Shown: one piece after another, positions 1 to 6,313 of the stretch
How positions within the stretch are numbered: the first letter of the stretch is position 1
Layout: every line of letters begins with the position of its first letter
Assembly (NCBI GenBank): GCA_020025415.1
Contig: JAHHSB010000046.1
Span: 1-9,277 of the forward strand
Direction of reading: 5' to 3'
Origin: Oscillibacter sp.
GTDB taxonomy: Bacteria > Bacillota > Clostridia > Oscillospirales > Oscillospiraceae
Length of the DNA stretch: 9,277 bases
Made by a program: the position numbers and the translations under genes
Notes under the pieces: model-generated
Told to the model about the DNA's origin: nothing
The model's input: only the letters and a program-made list of their open reading frames with translations
The model's database searches: none

Positions 1-16
1 CGTATGGGCATGGCGG

Positions 17-60
17 CATCACTTCCTTTCTGTGGCTGAGAGTAACATACTTTTCCTCCG
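17..60 (-). other. Possible leader peptide ORF overlapping the start of a gene leaving the left edge
   Basis: On the minus strand a GGAGG (59-55) stands 6 nt before an ATG (48-46). That ATG opens a nine-codon frame, MLLSATERK, which ends in TGA at 21-19. The stop overlaps another ATG (19-17) in a TGATG junction, which would start a protein MPPCPY... running off the window; AAAGGAAG lies just before this second ATG. A further ATG at 11-9 is also possible. The layout suits a translationally coupled leader, but only about six codons of the downstream frame are visible and no family can be named. It could equally be an ordinary intergenic region with a chance ribosome binding site. Confidence 0.3.
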
Positions 61-90
61 TTCGCAAGCCGTCAGCCCCGCCCGGCGCGC

Positions 91-119
91 TTGTATTCCC
101 CAAAGGCCGGTGCTATAAT
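91..119 (+). promoter_or_regulatory. Sigma-A-type promoter for the SLH serine protease
   Basis: The -35 element TTGTAT (91-96) and a perfect -10 element TATAAT (114-119) are separated by 17 nt. TGC directly before the -10 gives an extended -10. Transcription should begin near 126, leaving a 5' leader of about 110 nt before the ATG at 235. That leader is G/C-rich and has no recognisable riboswitch. Confidence 0.75.
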
Positions 120-234
120 ATAAAACCGTTCGATTTCCCAGGGGCTGTCCGTTTTTTGGGCAGGCAGCATGGAATGCGGCGGAGGATCGCCCCCCGCCCC
201 ACGGGGAGGCGAGAAGTCCGCCATGGAGGTAGTT

Positions 235-1566
235 ATGAAACGAAACATTCTGGCACTGTTGTGTGCGCTGGCCCTGCTGTGGGCGGGGCTGCCCGGCGCG
301 GCCGCGGCGTCATCTTCCCGGGACCAGCGCACCGCCGATCTGCTCAACACCCTGGGGCTGGTGAACGGCACCGGCGGCTCCAGCGGCTATGCCCTGTCCA
401 GCCAGGCCACCCGGGCCCAGGCCGTCACGGTGTTTGTTCGGCTGGCTGGTTGCCAGCAATCCGCCGCCCAGGCCACGGTTGCCACCGGCTTTACCGATCT
501 GCCCGCCTGGGCCGCGGATGCCATCCGCTATGCCTACGGTCGGGGCTGGGTCTACGGCACCAGCGCCACCACCTTCTCTCCCAACGCACCGGTATCCGCC
601 CGGGCCTATGTCACCTTTTTGCTGCGGATGCTGGGCTACTGCGACGCCGACGGGGACTTCCACTATGCCGACGCGCTGGATTTTGCCCGGCGCATTGGGC
701 TGATCACGGAGGATTATGCCTCCGGCAGCTTTACCCGGGGGGATCTGTTTGAGATCACCGCCGCCGCACTGTGCTTCCCCTATCACGACGGCAGCGGCCA
801 GACGGTGATCGGGCGCCTGGTGGACCAGGGGGCGGTCAGCCGGGCCGCCGCCAACGCCCTGGGCCTGCTGGATGATACGCTCAGCCCCCAGCAGACCTGG
901 GAGCAGTGCAGCCCCGCGGTCTTTTGTCTGGAAACCTATGTGGAGCAGATCTACGCCGACGCCAAAGTGCCCTCGGGCTACGCCAGCGGCTTTTTCATCT
1001 CAGAAGACGGTCTGGCCGCAACCAACTACCATGCCATCAGCGGAGACATCGCCGCCAACGTGATCCTCTCCACGGGAGAAACATACCCGGTGGAACGGGT
1101 CGTGTATTATGACGAGGGGAGAGACCTGGCGGTGATCCAGGTCTCTCCTGTATCCCTGGACGGGAAGCGCACCTCCGCCTTCGCCTGTCTGGAACTGGCA
1201 AACACCTCCACGCTGCACAACGGGGATACCGTGTACGCCATCGGCAACCCCCTGGGCCTGGGCCTGACCATCACCAGCGGCATCGTCAGCGCCACGGAGC
1301 GGGCGGTGGACGGCTATACCATTCCCTGCGTGGTCAACACCGCCCACATCTCCCAGGGCTCCAGCGGCGGGGCCCTGCTCAACGACCAGGGGCAGGTGGT
1401 GGCCGTCACCAGCGGCGCCTATGCCTACGGCAACAGCATGTATCTGGCCGTTCCGGTGACGCCCCTTCTCTCGGCGGACTTCAGCACCCGGGGCTGGACG
1501 CTCAAGGAGCTGGCCGCCATCGAGACCGGGGCCGCCGCCCGAGTCAAAATACCTTCCGCCCAGTGA
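235..1566 (+). CDS. Exported SLH-domain trypsin-like (HtrA/DegP-type) serine protease
   Basis: This 443-aa protein is predicted to be exported and held at the cell wall, where it would cleave proteins. Residues 1-25 form a signal peptide (MKRN, a leucine/alanine core, then GAAAASS). Three S-layer-homology-like repeats follow at about 32-72, 85-135 and 143-180; the second is clearest (FTDLPAWAADAI ... FSPNAPVSARA). The trypsin-fold domain spans about 230-415. Its apparent catalytic residues are His266 (TNYHAISG), Asp297 (GRDLAVIQV) and Ser377 (QGSSGGALLN). No PDZ domain follows, unlike classical HtrA. The ATG at 235 was chosen over an in-frame ATG at 169 because GGAGG (225-229) lies 5 nt upstream and the signal peptide starts there. 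The gene is monocistronic, with its own promoter at 91-119 and a terminator right after the stop. The substrate is unknown; the enzyme class is well supported. Confidence 0.88.
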   Translation: MKRNILALLCALALLWAGLPGAAAASSSRDQRTADLLNTLGLVNGTGGSSGYALSSQATRAQAVTVFVRLAGCQQSAAQATVATGFTDLPAWAADAIRYAYGRGWVYGTSATTFSPNAPVSARAYVTFLLRMLGYCDADGDFHYADALDFARRIGLITEDYASGSFTRGDLFEITAAALCFPYHDGSGQTVIGRLVDQGAVSRAAANALGLLDDTLSPQQTWEQCSPAVFCLETYVEQIYADAKVPSGYASGFFISEDGLAATNYHAISGDIAANVILSTGETYPVERVVYYDEGRDLAVIQVSPVSLDGKRTSAFACLELANTSTLHNGDTVYAIGNPLGLGLTITSGIVSATERAVDGYTIPCVVNTAHISQGSSGGALLNDQGQVVAVTSGAYAYGNSMYLAVPVTPLLSADFSTRGWTLKELAAIETGAAARVKIPSAQ

Positions 1567-1599
1567 AAAACCCGTGCGCAGAAACTGCGCACGGGTTTT
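1567..1599. terminator. Bidirectional rho-independent terminator shared by convergent genes
   Basis: A perfect 15-bp inverted repeat (arms 1567-1581 and 1585-1599) encloses an AAA loop. It starts with AAAA and ends with TTTT, so each strand reads hairpin then U-tract. It begins one base after the protease stop and ends two bases before the stop of the minus-strand HAD gene, so it can end both transcripts. Confidence 0.92.
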
Positions 1600-1601
1600 C
1601 T

Positions 1602-2288
1602 TCAGCTGCGGGGGGCTTGCTCCGCTCCGCCGTGAGTCTTGATAAACTGCTCCAGCTCCTCCGCCGAGCGCACCACCGCCAGGGCACCGGCCGCTTCCAG
1701 CTCCCCGGGATCGGCATAGCCGAAAAACTCCACGCCCACACAGCCCAGGCCGCACTCCGCTGCGCCCAGCACGTCGAACTTCCGGTCCCCCACCATCAGG
1801 ATCTCCCCGGGGGCGGTCTCCGTCAGATCCATGCGGCGTAGGGCCTCCCGAATCACATCCGCCTTGGTCCAGTCCTCCCCGCTGTCGGGGCTGCCGGTGA
1901 TGGCGGCCAGGGAGGGCGTAAAGCCGAAGTGGTCGCAGATCTCCCGGCAGGTCCCCTCCGGCTTGGAGGAGGCCAACCCAAGCACGCAGCCTGCGTCCTT
2001 CAGCCGCGCAAGCAGCTCCGGCAGCCCGGGGGCCGCGGCGTTTTCAAACTTCCCGATGGGCACATAGCGCTCCCGGAACAGCCCGATGGCCCGCTCCGCC
2101 TGCTCCGGGGTGAAACCACAGAACTCCTGAAACGAATCCTGCAGCGGCGGCCCGATAAAACGCAGGAGAGTATCCTCCTCCGGAACGGGGCGGTCCATTT
2201 TCTCAAAGGCATAGCGCAGACAGTTGAGAATGCCCTCCCGGGAGTCCGTCAAAGTACCATCCAGGTCAAATAAAATATATCGATACAT
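1602..2288 (-). CDS. HAD-superfamily phosphatase (phosphoglycolate phosphatase / 5'-nucleotidase-like)
   Basis: This 228-aa cytoplasmic haloacid-dehalogenase-type hydrolase has all four motifs. Motif I is FDLDGTLTDS, with nucleophile Asp8 and acid/base Asp10. Motif II is ASSKP around Ser107/Ser108, motif III is Lys142 and motif IV is MVGDRKFD with Asp168 and Asp172. The insert between motifs I and II (about 17-85) is a helical C1-type cap. It contains FIGPPLQDSF, typical of the Gph/5'-nucleotidase-like subgroup. The likely reaction is Mg-dependent dephosphorylation of a small phosphate ester or nucleotide; the substrate cannot be read from the sequence. The start at 2288 is set by AGGAGG 5-6 nt upstream and by motif I sitting at the N-terminus; an upstream in-frame ATG at 2342 would add 18 unconserved residues. 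The gene has its own promoter and is monocistronic. Confidence 0.9.
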   Translation of the reverse strand: MYRYILFDLDGTLTDSREGILNCLRYAFEKMDRPVPEEDTLLRFIGPPLQDSFQEFCGFTPEQAERAIGLFRERYVPIGKFENAAAPGLPELLARLKDAGCVLGLASSKPEGTCREICDHFGFTPSLAAITGSPDSGEDWTKADVIREALRRMDLTETAPGEILMVGDRKFDVLGAAECGLGCVGVEFFGYADPGELEAAGALAVVRSAEELEQFIKTHGGAEQAPRS

Positions 2289-2313
2289 GCCGCTCCTCCT
2301 TTTCAACGTGGCC

Positions 2314-2342
2314 AGCATATCATTTTTTGCAGCTTTTTGCAA
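2314..2342 (-). promoter_or_regulatory. Promoter for the HAD phosphatase gene
   Basis: Read on the minus strand, TTGCAA (2342-2337) and TATGCT (2319-2314) are separated by 17 nt. TGA before the -10 provides an extended -10 TG. The surrounding bases are A/T-rich in an otherwise G/C-rich window. The start codon lies 26 nt beyond the -10. Confidence 0.6.
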
Positions 2343-2413
2343 TGTATTTTGTTTTCTTTTGGAAACTTCTGCGCTTTTGCGTCAGGGGCCTTCCCCCCCG
2401 TACCCGGTCGGGC

Positions 2414-2446
2414 AAAAAAAGCCGCCGCGGGCTAAGCCGCGGCGGC
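2414..2446 (-). terminator. Rho-independent terminator of cysK
   Basis: On the minus strand a 10-bp all-G/C hairpin (arms 2446-2437 and 2430-2421, 6-nt loop) is followed by seven T residues (2420-2414). It lies 17 nt after the cysK stop and upstream of the HAD promoter, so it separates the cysK transcript from the HAD gene. Confidence 0.92.
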
Positions 2447-2463
2447 GGAAATGCAAGAACCCT

Positions 2464-3396
2464 TTATTCAGCAAACATGGCCGTGGAGAGATAGCGGTCG
2501 CCGGCGTCGGGCAGCAGCACCACGATGGTCTTGCCCTTATTTTCCGGCCGCTTGGCCTGCTCCATGGCAGCCCACAGCGCCGCGCCGGATGAGATGCCCA
2601 CCAGCACGCCCTCGGTCCGGCCGATAAGCCGGCCGGCAGCGAAGGCCGCCTCGTTCTCCACCGGCATCACCTCGTCATAGATGCCGGTGTTGAGCACCTG
2701 GGGGACAAAGCCTGCGCCGATGCCCTGGATCTGGTGGGGGCCGGCGTTGCCGCCGCTGAGCACCGGGGAGTCAGCGGGCTCCACCGCCACCACCCGGACG
2801 GCAGAGTTGCGACCCTTGAGATACTCGCCCACACCGGTGATGGTGCCGCCGGTGCCCACGCCCGCCACGAAGATGTCCACCTTGCCGTCGGTATCCTGCC
2901 AGATCTCCGGCCCGGTGGTCCGGCGGTGAGCCTCCGGGTTGGCGGGGTTGACGAACTGGCCGGGAATGAAGCTGCCGGGGTGTTCCCGGGCCAGCTCCTC
3001 GGCCTTGTCGATGGCCCCCTGCATTCCCTTCGCGCCGGGAGTGAGCACCAGCTCCGCGCCGAAGGCCTTCATCAGCTGGCGGCGCTCCATACTCATGGTA
3101 TCGGGCATGACGATGCACACCCGGTAGCCCCTGGCAACGGCCACCGACGCTAGGCCGATGCCCGTGTTGCCGGAGGTGGGCTCAATGATCATGGACCCGG
3201 GCTTGAGCAGCCCCATGCACTCGGCCTCGTCGATCATGGCCTTGGCCACCCGGTCCTTGGCGGAGCCGGCGGGATTGAAATACTCCAGCTTGGCCAGCAG
3301 CCGGGCCCCCAGCCCCTCCCGCTTTTCGATATTGCGCAGCTCCAACAGCGGCGTTCCGCCAATCAGCTGATCGACGGAGGTATAGATCCTGCTCAT
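2464..3396 (-). CDS. cysK: Cysteine synthase A (O-acetylserine sulfhydrylase)
   Basis: This 310-aa, full-length PLP enzyme makes L-cysteine from O-acetyl-L-serine and sulfide in the cytoplasm, the last step of cysteine assimilation. Visible family signatures are Lys47 in NPAGSAKDR (Schiff base to PLP), PTSGNTGIG at 73-81 (substrate loop, with Asn77 contacting PLP), GTGGT at 181-185 (phosphate-binding loop) and GISSGA with Ser270 (pyridine-nitrogen contact). The start follows GGGGAGG by 8 nt and begins [17 protein letters not shown], as in CysK. There is no cystathionine-synthase CBS extension. It lies 74 nt behind ttcA in the same orientation, and no convincing promoter is visible in that gap. 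It may therefore be co-transcribed with tcdA-ttcA, which would link cysteine supply to tRNA thiolation. A CysM-type enzyme is less likely given the length and motifs. Confidence 0.96.
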   Translation of the reverse strand: MSRIYTSVDQLIGGTPLLELRNIEKREGLGARLLAKLEYFNPAGSAKDRVAKAMIDEAECMGLLKPGSMIIEPTSGNTGIGLASVAVARGYRVCIVMPDTMSMERRQLMKAFGAELVLTPGAKGMQGAIDKAEELAREHPGSFIPGQFVNPANPEAHRRTTGPEIWQDTDGKVDIFVAGVGTGGTITGVGEYLKGRNSAVRVVAVEPADSPVLSGGNAGPHQIQGIGAGFVPQVLNTGIYDEVMPVENEAAFAAGRLIGRTEGVLVGISSGAALWAAMEQAKRPENKGKTIVVLLPDAGDRYLSTAMFAE

Positions 3397-3427
3397 GTGG
3401 ACAGCCTCCCCAATCGTTTTGATGTTT

Positions 3428-3451
3428 CGCCGCCTCGGCGGCGCTTTTTTT
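3428..3451 (+). terminator. Terminator-like hairpin oriented against the genes, between ttcA and cysK
   Basis: CGCCGC (3428-3433), a CTCG loop and GCGGCG (3438-3443) are followed by C and seven T residues (3445-3451). This is intrinsic-terminator form on the plus strand only; on the minus strand no U-tract follows the hairpin. Both flanking genes run on the minus strand. It may stop antisense transcription towards ttcA, or act as an mRNA-processing or stabilising hairpin. Confidence 0.5.
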
Positions 3452-3470
3452 ACCGGCCCTGTCCCGGCGC

Positions 3471-4349
3471 TCAGGCCGGATCCTCCGCCTCCCCGGCATT
3501 TTGGGCCGGCGGGTCGTTGTAATGCTCTAAAAAAGAATGCTCCGTTCCCCGGATTTTATACCCCACCATGGTATCCAGACACACGGCGTGGATGCTGTTG
3601 AAAATGCACTTTTCAATGTTTGGGTTCGTCTCCCGCAGCGAGCGCAGCAGCAGCTTGATCTCCTGGCGCTTGGACGCGCCCACCCCGTCTCCCCCGGCCA
3701 TCTGCTCGGTAAAGCGGCAGGCGCACTGAAGAAATTCCAGGCGGTTATACCGCTGCCAAGCCAGGATATCGTCTTCCCGGATGCAATACAACGGGCGGAT
3801 AAGCTCCATACCCGGGAAGTTCTTGCTGTGGAGCTTGGGGGGCATGGCCTCCAGCTTGGAGCTGTAAAACATACCCATCACCGTGGTCTCGATCACGTCG
3901 TTGAGATGGTGGCCCAGGGCAATCTTGTTGCAGCCCAGCTCTCGGGCCTTGCTGTATAGATGCCCCCGGCGCATTCGGGCGCACAGGTAGCAGGGGTTCT
4001 TCTCCACCGAGTTGGCCACGGCGAAGATTTCCGACTCGAAGATCGTCACGGGAATCCGGAGCTTTTCCGCATTTTCCTCAATCCGACGGCGGTTGGCCGG
4101 GTGATAGCCCGGGTCCATCACCACAAAGCACAGCTCAAAGGGGATGTCGGTGTGGCGGTGGAGCTCCTGCATCAGCTTGGCCAGGAGCATGGAGTCCTTG
4201 CCGCCGGAGATGCACACGGCGATCCGGTCCCCGGACTGGATGAGCTCATAGCGCTGCACCGCCCGGATAAAGGGCTTCCACAGCTCCCGTCGGTACTTTT
4301 TGATGATGCTCCGCTCCACCAGCTGCCAGTATTCCAGTTCCTTGTTCAT
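3471..4349 (-). CDS. ttcA: tRNA 2-thiocytidine biosynthesis protein, TtcA family
   Basis: This 292-aa ATP-pyrophosphatase would adenylate a tRNA base and replace its oxygen with sulfur; the family's best-known product is s2C32. The PP-loop is SGGKDS at 48-53. CYLC (Cys120 and Cys123) followed by ARMRRG matches two of the three iron-sulfur ligands of TtcA. The conserved GHHLND is at 146-151, and PPKL plus IRPL follow at 170-187. The third ligand is probably Cys209 or Cys211, which lie in CAC where E. coli has CNLC. The C-terminal extension (about 225-292) ends in an acidic, proline-containing tail. The ATG at 4349 follows GGGAGG by 6 nt and overlaps the tcdA stop in ATGA, indicating translational coupling. 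The family is clear, but the exact tRNA position modified in Clostridia is an inference. Confidence 0.88.
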   Translation of the reverse strand: MNKELEYWQLVERSIIKKYRRELWKPFIRAVQRYELIQSGDRIAVCISGGKDSMLLAKLMQELHRHTDIPFELCFVVMDPGYHPANRRRIEENAEKLRIPVTIFESEIFAVANSVEKNPCYLCARMRRGHLYSKARELGCNKIALGHHLNDVIETTVMGMFYSSKLEAMPPKLHSKNFPGMELIRPLYCIREDDILAWQRYNRLEFLQCACRFTEQMAGGDGVGASKRQEIKLLLRSLRETNPNIEKCIFNSIHAVCLDTMVGYKIRGTEHSFLEHYNDPPAQNAGEAEDPA

Positions 4350-5098
4350 CCCATTCCTCCCTTCCCCTCCGGATCCGGCAGTCCACTGAGCTCCCGCACG
4401 ACCTCGCCGGCCAGGACCAGCCCCGCCGCCGCAGGGACAAAGGCGTTGGAGCCGGGGGTGGCCTTCACCCGGGGCGCGCCGGGCACCGGCGGCTGGGATT
4501 CCAGGGGCGCGCGGGGCGGCTCCTGGGAGTAGACCACTTTCAGATGCTCGATGCCCCGCTTTTTCAGCTCCTTGCGCATGATCCGGGCCAGGGGGCACAC
4601 GGAGGTTTTCGAGATGTCCGCCACCCGGAAGGCAGAGGGGTCCAGCTTGTTCCCCGCCCCCATGCAGCTGATAATCCGAGTGCCGGCGGCCATGGCCTGG
4701 CCGATCAGCATCAGCTTGCCAGTGACGGTGTCGATGGCGTCCACCACATAATCGTACTGGGTAAAATCTAACTGCGCCGCCGTCTGGGGGCCGTAGAAGA
4801 TAGGATAGATCTCCACCCGGGCCTGGGGATTAATGTCCAGCACCCGCTCCCGGGCCGCCTCCGCCTTGTAGCGCCCCAGGGTACGGTGGGTGGCCAGGAT
4901 CTGGCGGTTGAGATTGCTCACGCTCACCCGATCGTGATCGATCAGGTCCAGGGCGCCCACGCCGCTGCGGGCCAGGGCCTCCACCACATAGCCGCCCACG
5001 CCGCCCAGGCCGAACACCGCCACCCGGGACCGGGCCAGGCGCTCCACGCCCTCTTTTCCGATAAGCAGTTCCGTTCTGGAAAAGGGCTGCTCTCCCAT
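4346..5098 (-). CDS. tcdA: tRNA threonylcarbamoyladenosine dehydratase (E1/MoeB-like)
   Basis: This 250-aa protein belongs to the ThiF/MoeB/E1-like family. TcdA (CsdL) uses ATP to cyclise t6A at position 37 of ANN-decoding tRNAs to ct6A. The nucleotide-binding loop GLGGVGG is at 30-36. DLIDHDRVSVSNLNRQ (51-66) supplies the ATP/Mg contacts, with R65 and Q66 conserved. VDAID is at 119-123, TSVCPLAR at 166-172 and YSQEPP at 190-195. It lacks the CxxC zinc pairs of MoeB/ThiF, which fits TcdA. The ATG at 5098 is preferred because CCTCCT on the plus strand (AGGAGG on the coding strand) lies 8 nt upstream; a longer frame would begin with a TTG that is the promoter -35 itself. It is the first gene of the minus-strand cluster and overlaps ttcA by 4 nt. 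Confidence 0.93.
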   Translation of the reverse strand: MGEQPFSRTELLIGKEGVERLARSRVAVFGLGGVGGYVVEALARSGVGALDLIDHDRVSVSNLNRQILATHRTLGRYKAEAARERVLDINPQARVEIYPIFYGPQTAAQLDFTQYDYVVDAIDTVTGKLMLIGQAMAAGTRIISCMGAGNKLDPSAFRVADISKTSVCPLARIMRKELKKRGIEHLKVVYSQEPPRAPLESQPPVPGAPRVKATPGSNAFVPAAAGLVLAGEVVRELSGLPDPEGKGGMG

Positions 5099-5135
5099 GT
5101 GCTCCGCCTCCTCTCCGGCTTGCCGCCGCTGTTCC

Positions 5136-5153
5136 CGGCGGACGGATCCGCCG
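5136..5153 (-). other. Short hairpin in the tcdA 5' leader
   Basis: CGGCGGA and TCCGCCG form a perfect 7-bp stem with a 4-nt loop, within the roughly 65-nt leader between the tcdA promoter and its ribosome binding site. No U-tract follows, so it is not a terminator. It may be only a product of high GC. Confidence 0.3.
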
Positions 5154-5168
5154 AAGGTCTCTTTCGTA

Positions 5169-5197
5169 ATTTTGACGCATATTCGCCCCCCTGTCAA
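5169..5197 (-). promoter_or_regulatory. Promoter for the tcdA-ttcA(-cysK) unit
   Basis: On the minus strand a perfect -35 TTGACA (5197-5192) is followed after 17 nt by CAAAAT (5174-5169, four of six matches to TATAAT). The -10 is weak, but position and spacing are right. It lies back to back with the plus-strand promoter at 5227-5255. Confidence 0.6.
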
Positions 5198-5226
5198 CTC
5201 CGTTTTCCCCGGCTTGGGCCGGGGTA

Positions 5227-5255
5227 TTGCTTTTTCCTCCTCCTTCCGCTATATT
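5227..5255 (+). promoter_or_regulatory. Promoter for the DUF4430-ECF unit
   Basis: TTGCTT (5227-5232) and TATATT (5250-5255, five of six) are separated by 17 nt, with an A-run after the -10. Transcription should start near 5262. That leaves under 60 nt of leader, too short for a cobalamin or similar large riboswitch. Confidence 0.65.
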
Positions 5256-5318
5256 AAAAAGCCGAACAAAATCTGCCCCGCCGGCCCTGCCGCCGGGGAG
5301 AAAAGGAGCTGAGCGTGC

Positions 5319-5717
5319 ATGCGTTCCAAGCAGAAATGGCCTATTCTGGGGCTGATCATTCTCCTCGTCGCGGCGGGGATCTTTTACGCCGTCTGGCGCA
5401 CTAACCGCCCCGCCCCCCAGGCCGGGGAGAAAGCCATCACCGTGGAGGTGGTCCACGGAGACGGCAGCGAGAAAAGCTTTACCTACCAGACTGACGAGGA
5501 GTATCTGGGTGCCCTGCTGCAGGAGGAGGGGCTGATCTCCGGCACGGAGAGCGAGTACGGCCTGTATGTCACCACCGTGGACGGTGAAACCGCCGACTAT
5601 GACGCCGACGGGGCTTACTGGTGGCTCAGCTGCAACGGCGAGGACGCCCAGACCGGCGCCGACCAAGTGGTCATCCAGGACGGGGACGTTTACACCTGGA
5701 CCTACACCGTTGGATAA
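5319..5717 (+). CDS. Membrane-anchored DUF4430 (transcobalamin C-terminal-like) protein
   Basis: This 132-aa protein has a basic N-terminus (MRSKQKW), one hydrophobic segment at about 8-25 and a short linker. The extracellular DUF4430-type domain at about 39-132 is recognised by TVEVVHGDGSEKSFTY, YVTTVDGE (83-90), AYWWLSCNGE (99-108) and the closing GDVYTWTY. The fold is related to the C-terminal domain of transcobalamin/intrinsic factor. No lipobox cysteine is present, so anchoring is probably by an uncleaved signal anchor. AAGGAG (5303-5308) sits 10 nt before the ATG. The gene overlaps the next one, an ECF S component, so the pair probably acts together: this protein capturing or presenting a small molecule at the membrane surface. 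A corrinoid is a reasonable guess from the family relation, but no binding residue proves it. Confidence 0.8.
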   Translation: MRSKQKWPILGLIILLVAAGIFYAVWRTNRPAPQAGEKAITVEVVHGDGSEKSFTYQTDEEYLGALLQEEGLISGTESEYGLYVTTVDGETADYDADGAYWWLSCNGEDAQTGADQVVIQDGDVYTWTYTVG

Positions 5718-6231
5718 GCCGCACTGGTCGCCCCGGGAGATTGTGCTCTTCGGCCTGTTGGGGGCGCTGATCTTCGCCGCCAAGATGGCCATGGCCCAGC
5801 TGCCCAACATCGAGCCGGTGTCTTTGCTGGTGATGCTGCTGGCCGTCAGCTACGGCTGGCGGGCCTATGCCTCGGTGCTGATCTACATCCTGCTGGAATT
5901 CTCCGTGTGGGGCCTGGGGCTGTGGTCGATAGCTTACCTCTATGTGTGGCTCATCCTTTTCGCCGCAGCCCGACTGCTGCGCTCCATGAACTCCCCCCTG
6001 GGCTGGGCGGTGCTCTCCGGCGGCTTCGGCCTCCTCTTCGGGGCGCTGTGCGCCCTGGTGTACTGGGTCGCGGGCGGCTGGGCAGCCGCGGTGAGCTGGT
6101 GGGTGGCCGGGATCCCGGCGGACCTGCTCCACGGGGCGGGGAACTTCACCCTGGCGCTGGTGCTGTTCCGTCCCCTGCGCCGCCGCCTTTCCGCTCTGAA
6201 CCGGCAATTCGGCTTCCCCGACCATTCCTGA
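5710..6231 (+). CDS. ECF transporter S component
   Basis: This 173-aa integral membrane protein is of the size and type that binds a vitamin-like substrate and docks on a shared EcfA/A'/T module. Five to six hydrophobic segments are visible at about 11-30, 36-50, 52-68, 72-90, 98-120 and 124-153. Family-like signatures are LPNIEPVSLL after the first helix and GIPADLLHGAGNF (134-146) before the last. An AxxxA pattern (19-23) in helix 1 suits contact with EcfT. The start is uncertain. TTG at 5710 overlaps the preceding stop by 8 nt and gives the natural N-terminus MDKPHWSPREIVLFG, but has only a weak ribosome binding site, so translational coupling is likely. GTG at 5743, behind GGGAG, is the alternative. 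The substrate is unknown; EcfA/T genes are not in the window. Confidence 0.82.
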   Translation: MDKPHWSPREIVLFGLLGALIFAAKMAMAQLPNIEPVSLLVMLLAVSYGWRAYASVLIYILLEFSVWGLGLWSIAYLYVWLILFAAARLLRSMNSPLGWAVLSGGFGLLFGALCALVYWVAGGWAAAVSWWVAGIPADLLHGAGNFTLALVLFRPLRRRLSALNRQFGFPDHS

Positions 6232-6268
6232 CGTCCGCAGCATTGGCTGCGGGCGTCTTTCTTTTTTT
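6230..6268 (+). terminator. Terminator of the DUF4430-ECF unit
   Basis: GACGTCCGCAG (6230-6240) and CTGCGGGCGTC (6247-6257) pair over 11 bp with one G-T wobble and a 6-nt loop. TTTC and seven T residues follow. The stem begins inside the ECF stop codon and ends just before the copper operon promoter, insulating it. Confidence 0.9.
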
Positions 6269-6280
6269 GCCTCCCGGGGC

Positions 6281-6309
6281 TTGACAAATACCCCCGAGGG
6301 GTATATCCT
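6281..6309 (+). promoter_or_regulatory. Copper-responsive promoter of csoR-copA
   Basis: A perfect -35 TTGACA (6281-6286) and -10 TATCCT (6304-6309) are separated by 17 nt. The spacer is almost wholly occupied by the first CsoR operator, which also touches the first base of the -10. Bound repressor would therefore block RNA polymerase directly. Transcription should start near 6316. Confidence 0.85.
6288..6304 (+). promoter_or_regulatory. CsoR operator 1
   Basis: ATACCCCCGAGGGGTAT is a near-perfect palindrome of the TACCCC-n-GGGGTA type that CsoR repressors bind, close to the B. subtilis copZA operator. It lies between the -35 and -10. Copper-free CsoR is expected to bind here, and Cu(I) to release it. 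Confidence 0.88.
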
Positions 6310-6313
6310 CAAG

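Noticed and set aside
127..234. Riboswitch or structured leader before the protease
   Set aside because: The leader is about 110 nt and has only weak G/C stems, such as CGCC/GGCG around 188-211. There is no recognisable aptamer and no terminator alternative.
1000..1755. Long minus-strand open frame (251 codons) across the protease gene
   Set aside because: It is a shadow of the protease in high-GC DNA: the product is glycine/arginine/histidine-rich with no domain, it crosses the shared terminator and it has no suitable ribosome binding site.
5256..5318. Possible cobalamin riboswitch before the DUF4430-ECF pair
   Set aside because: The leader after the mapped -10 is under 60 nt and shows no B12-box; a cobalamin riboswitch needs roughly 200 nt.
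4830..5810. Minus-strand frame of 326 codons spanning the tcdA/DUF4430 divergent region
   Set aside because: It would cross both divergent promoters and antisense the DUF4430 gene. The encoded protein is low-complexity, while the tcdA and DUF4430 frames have clear family motifs.
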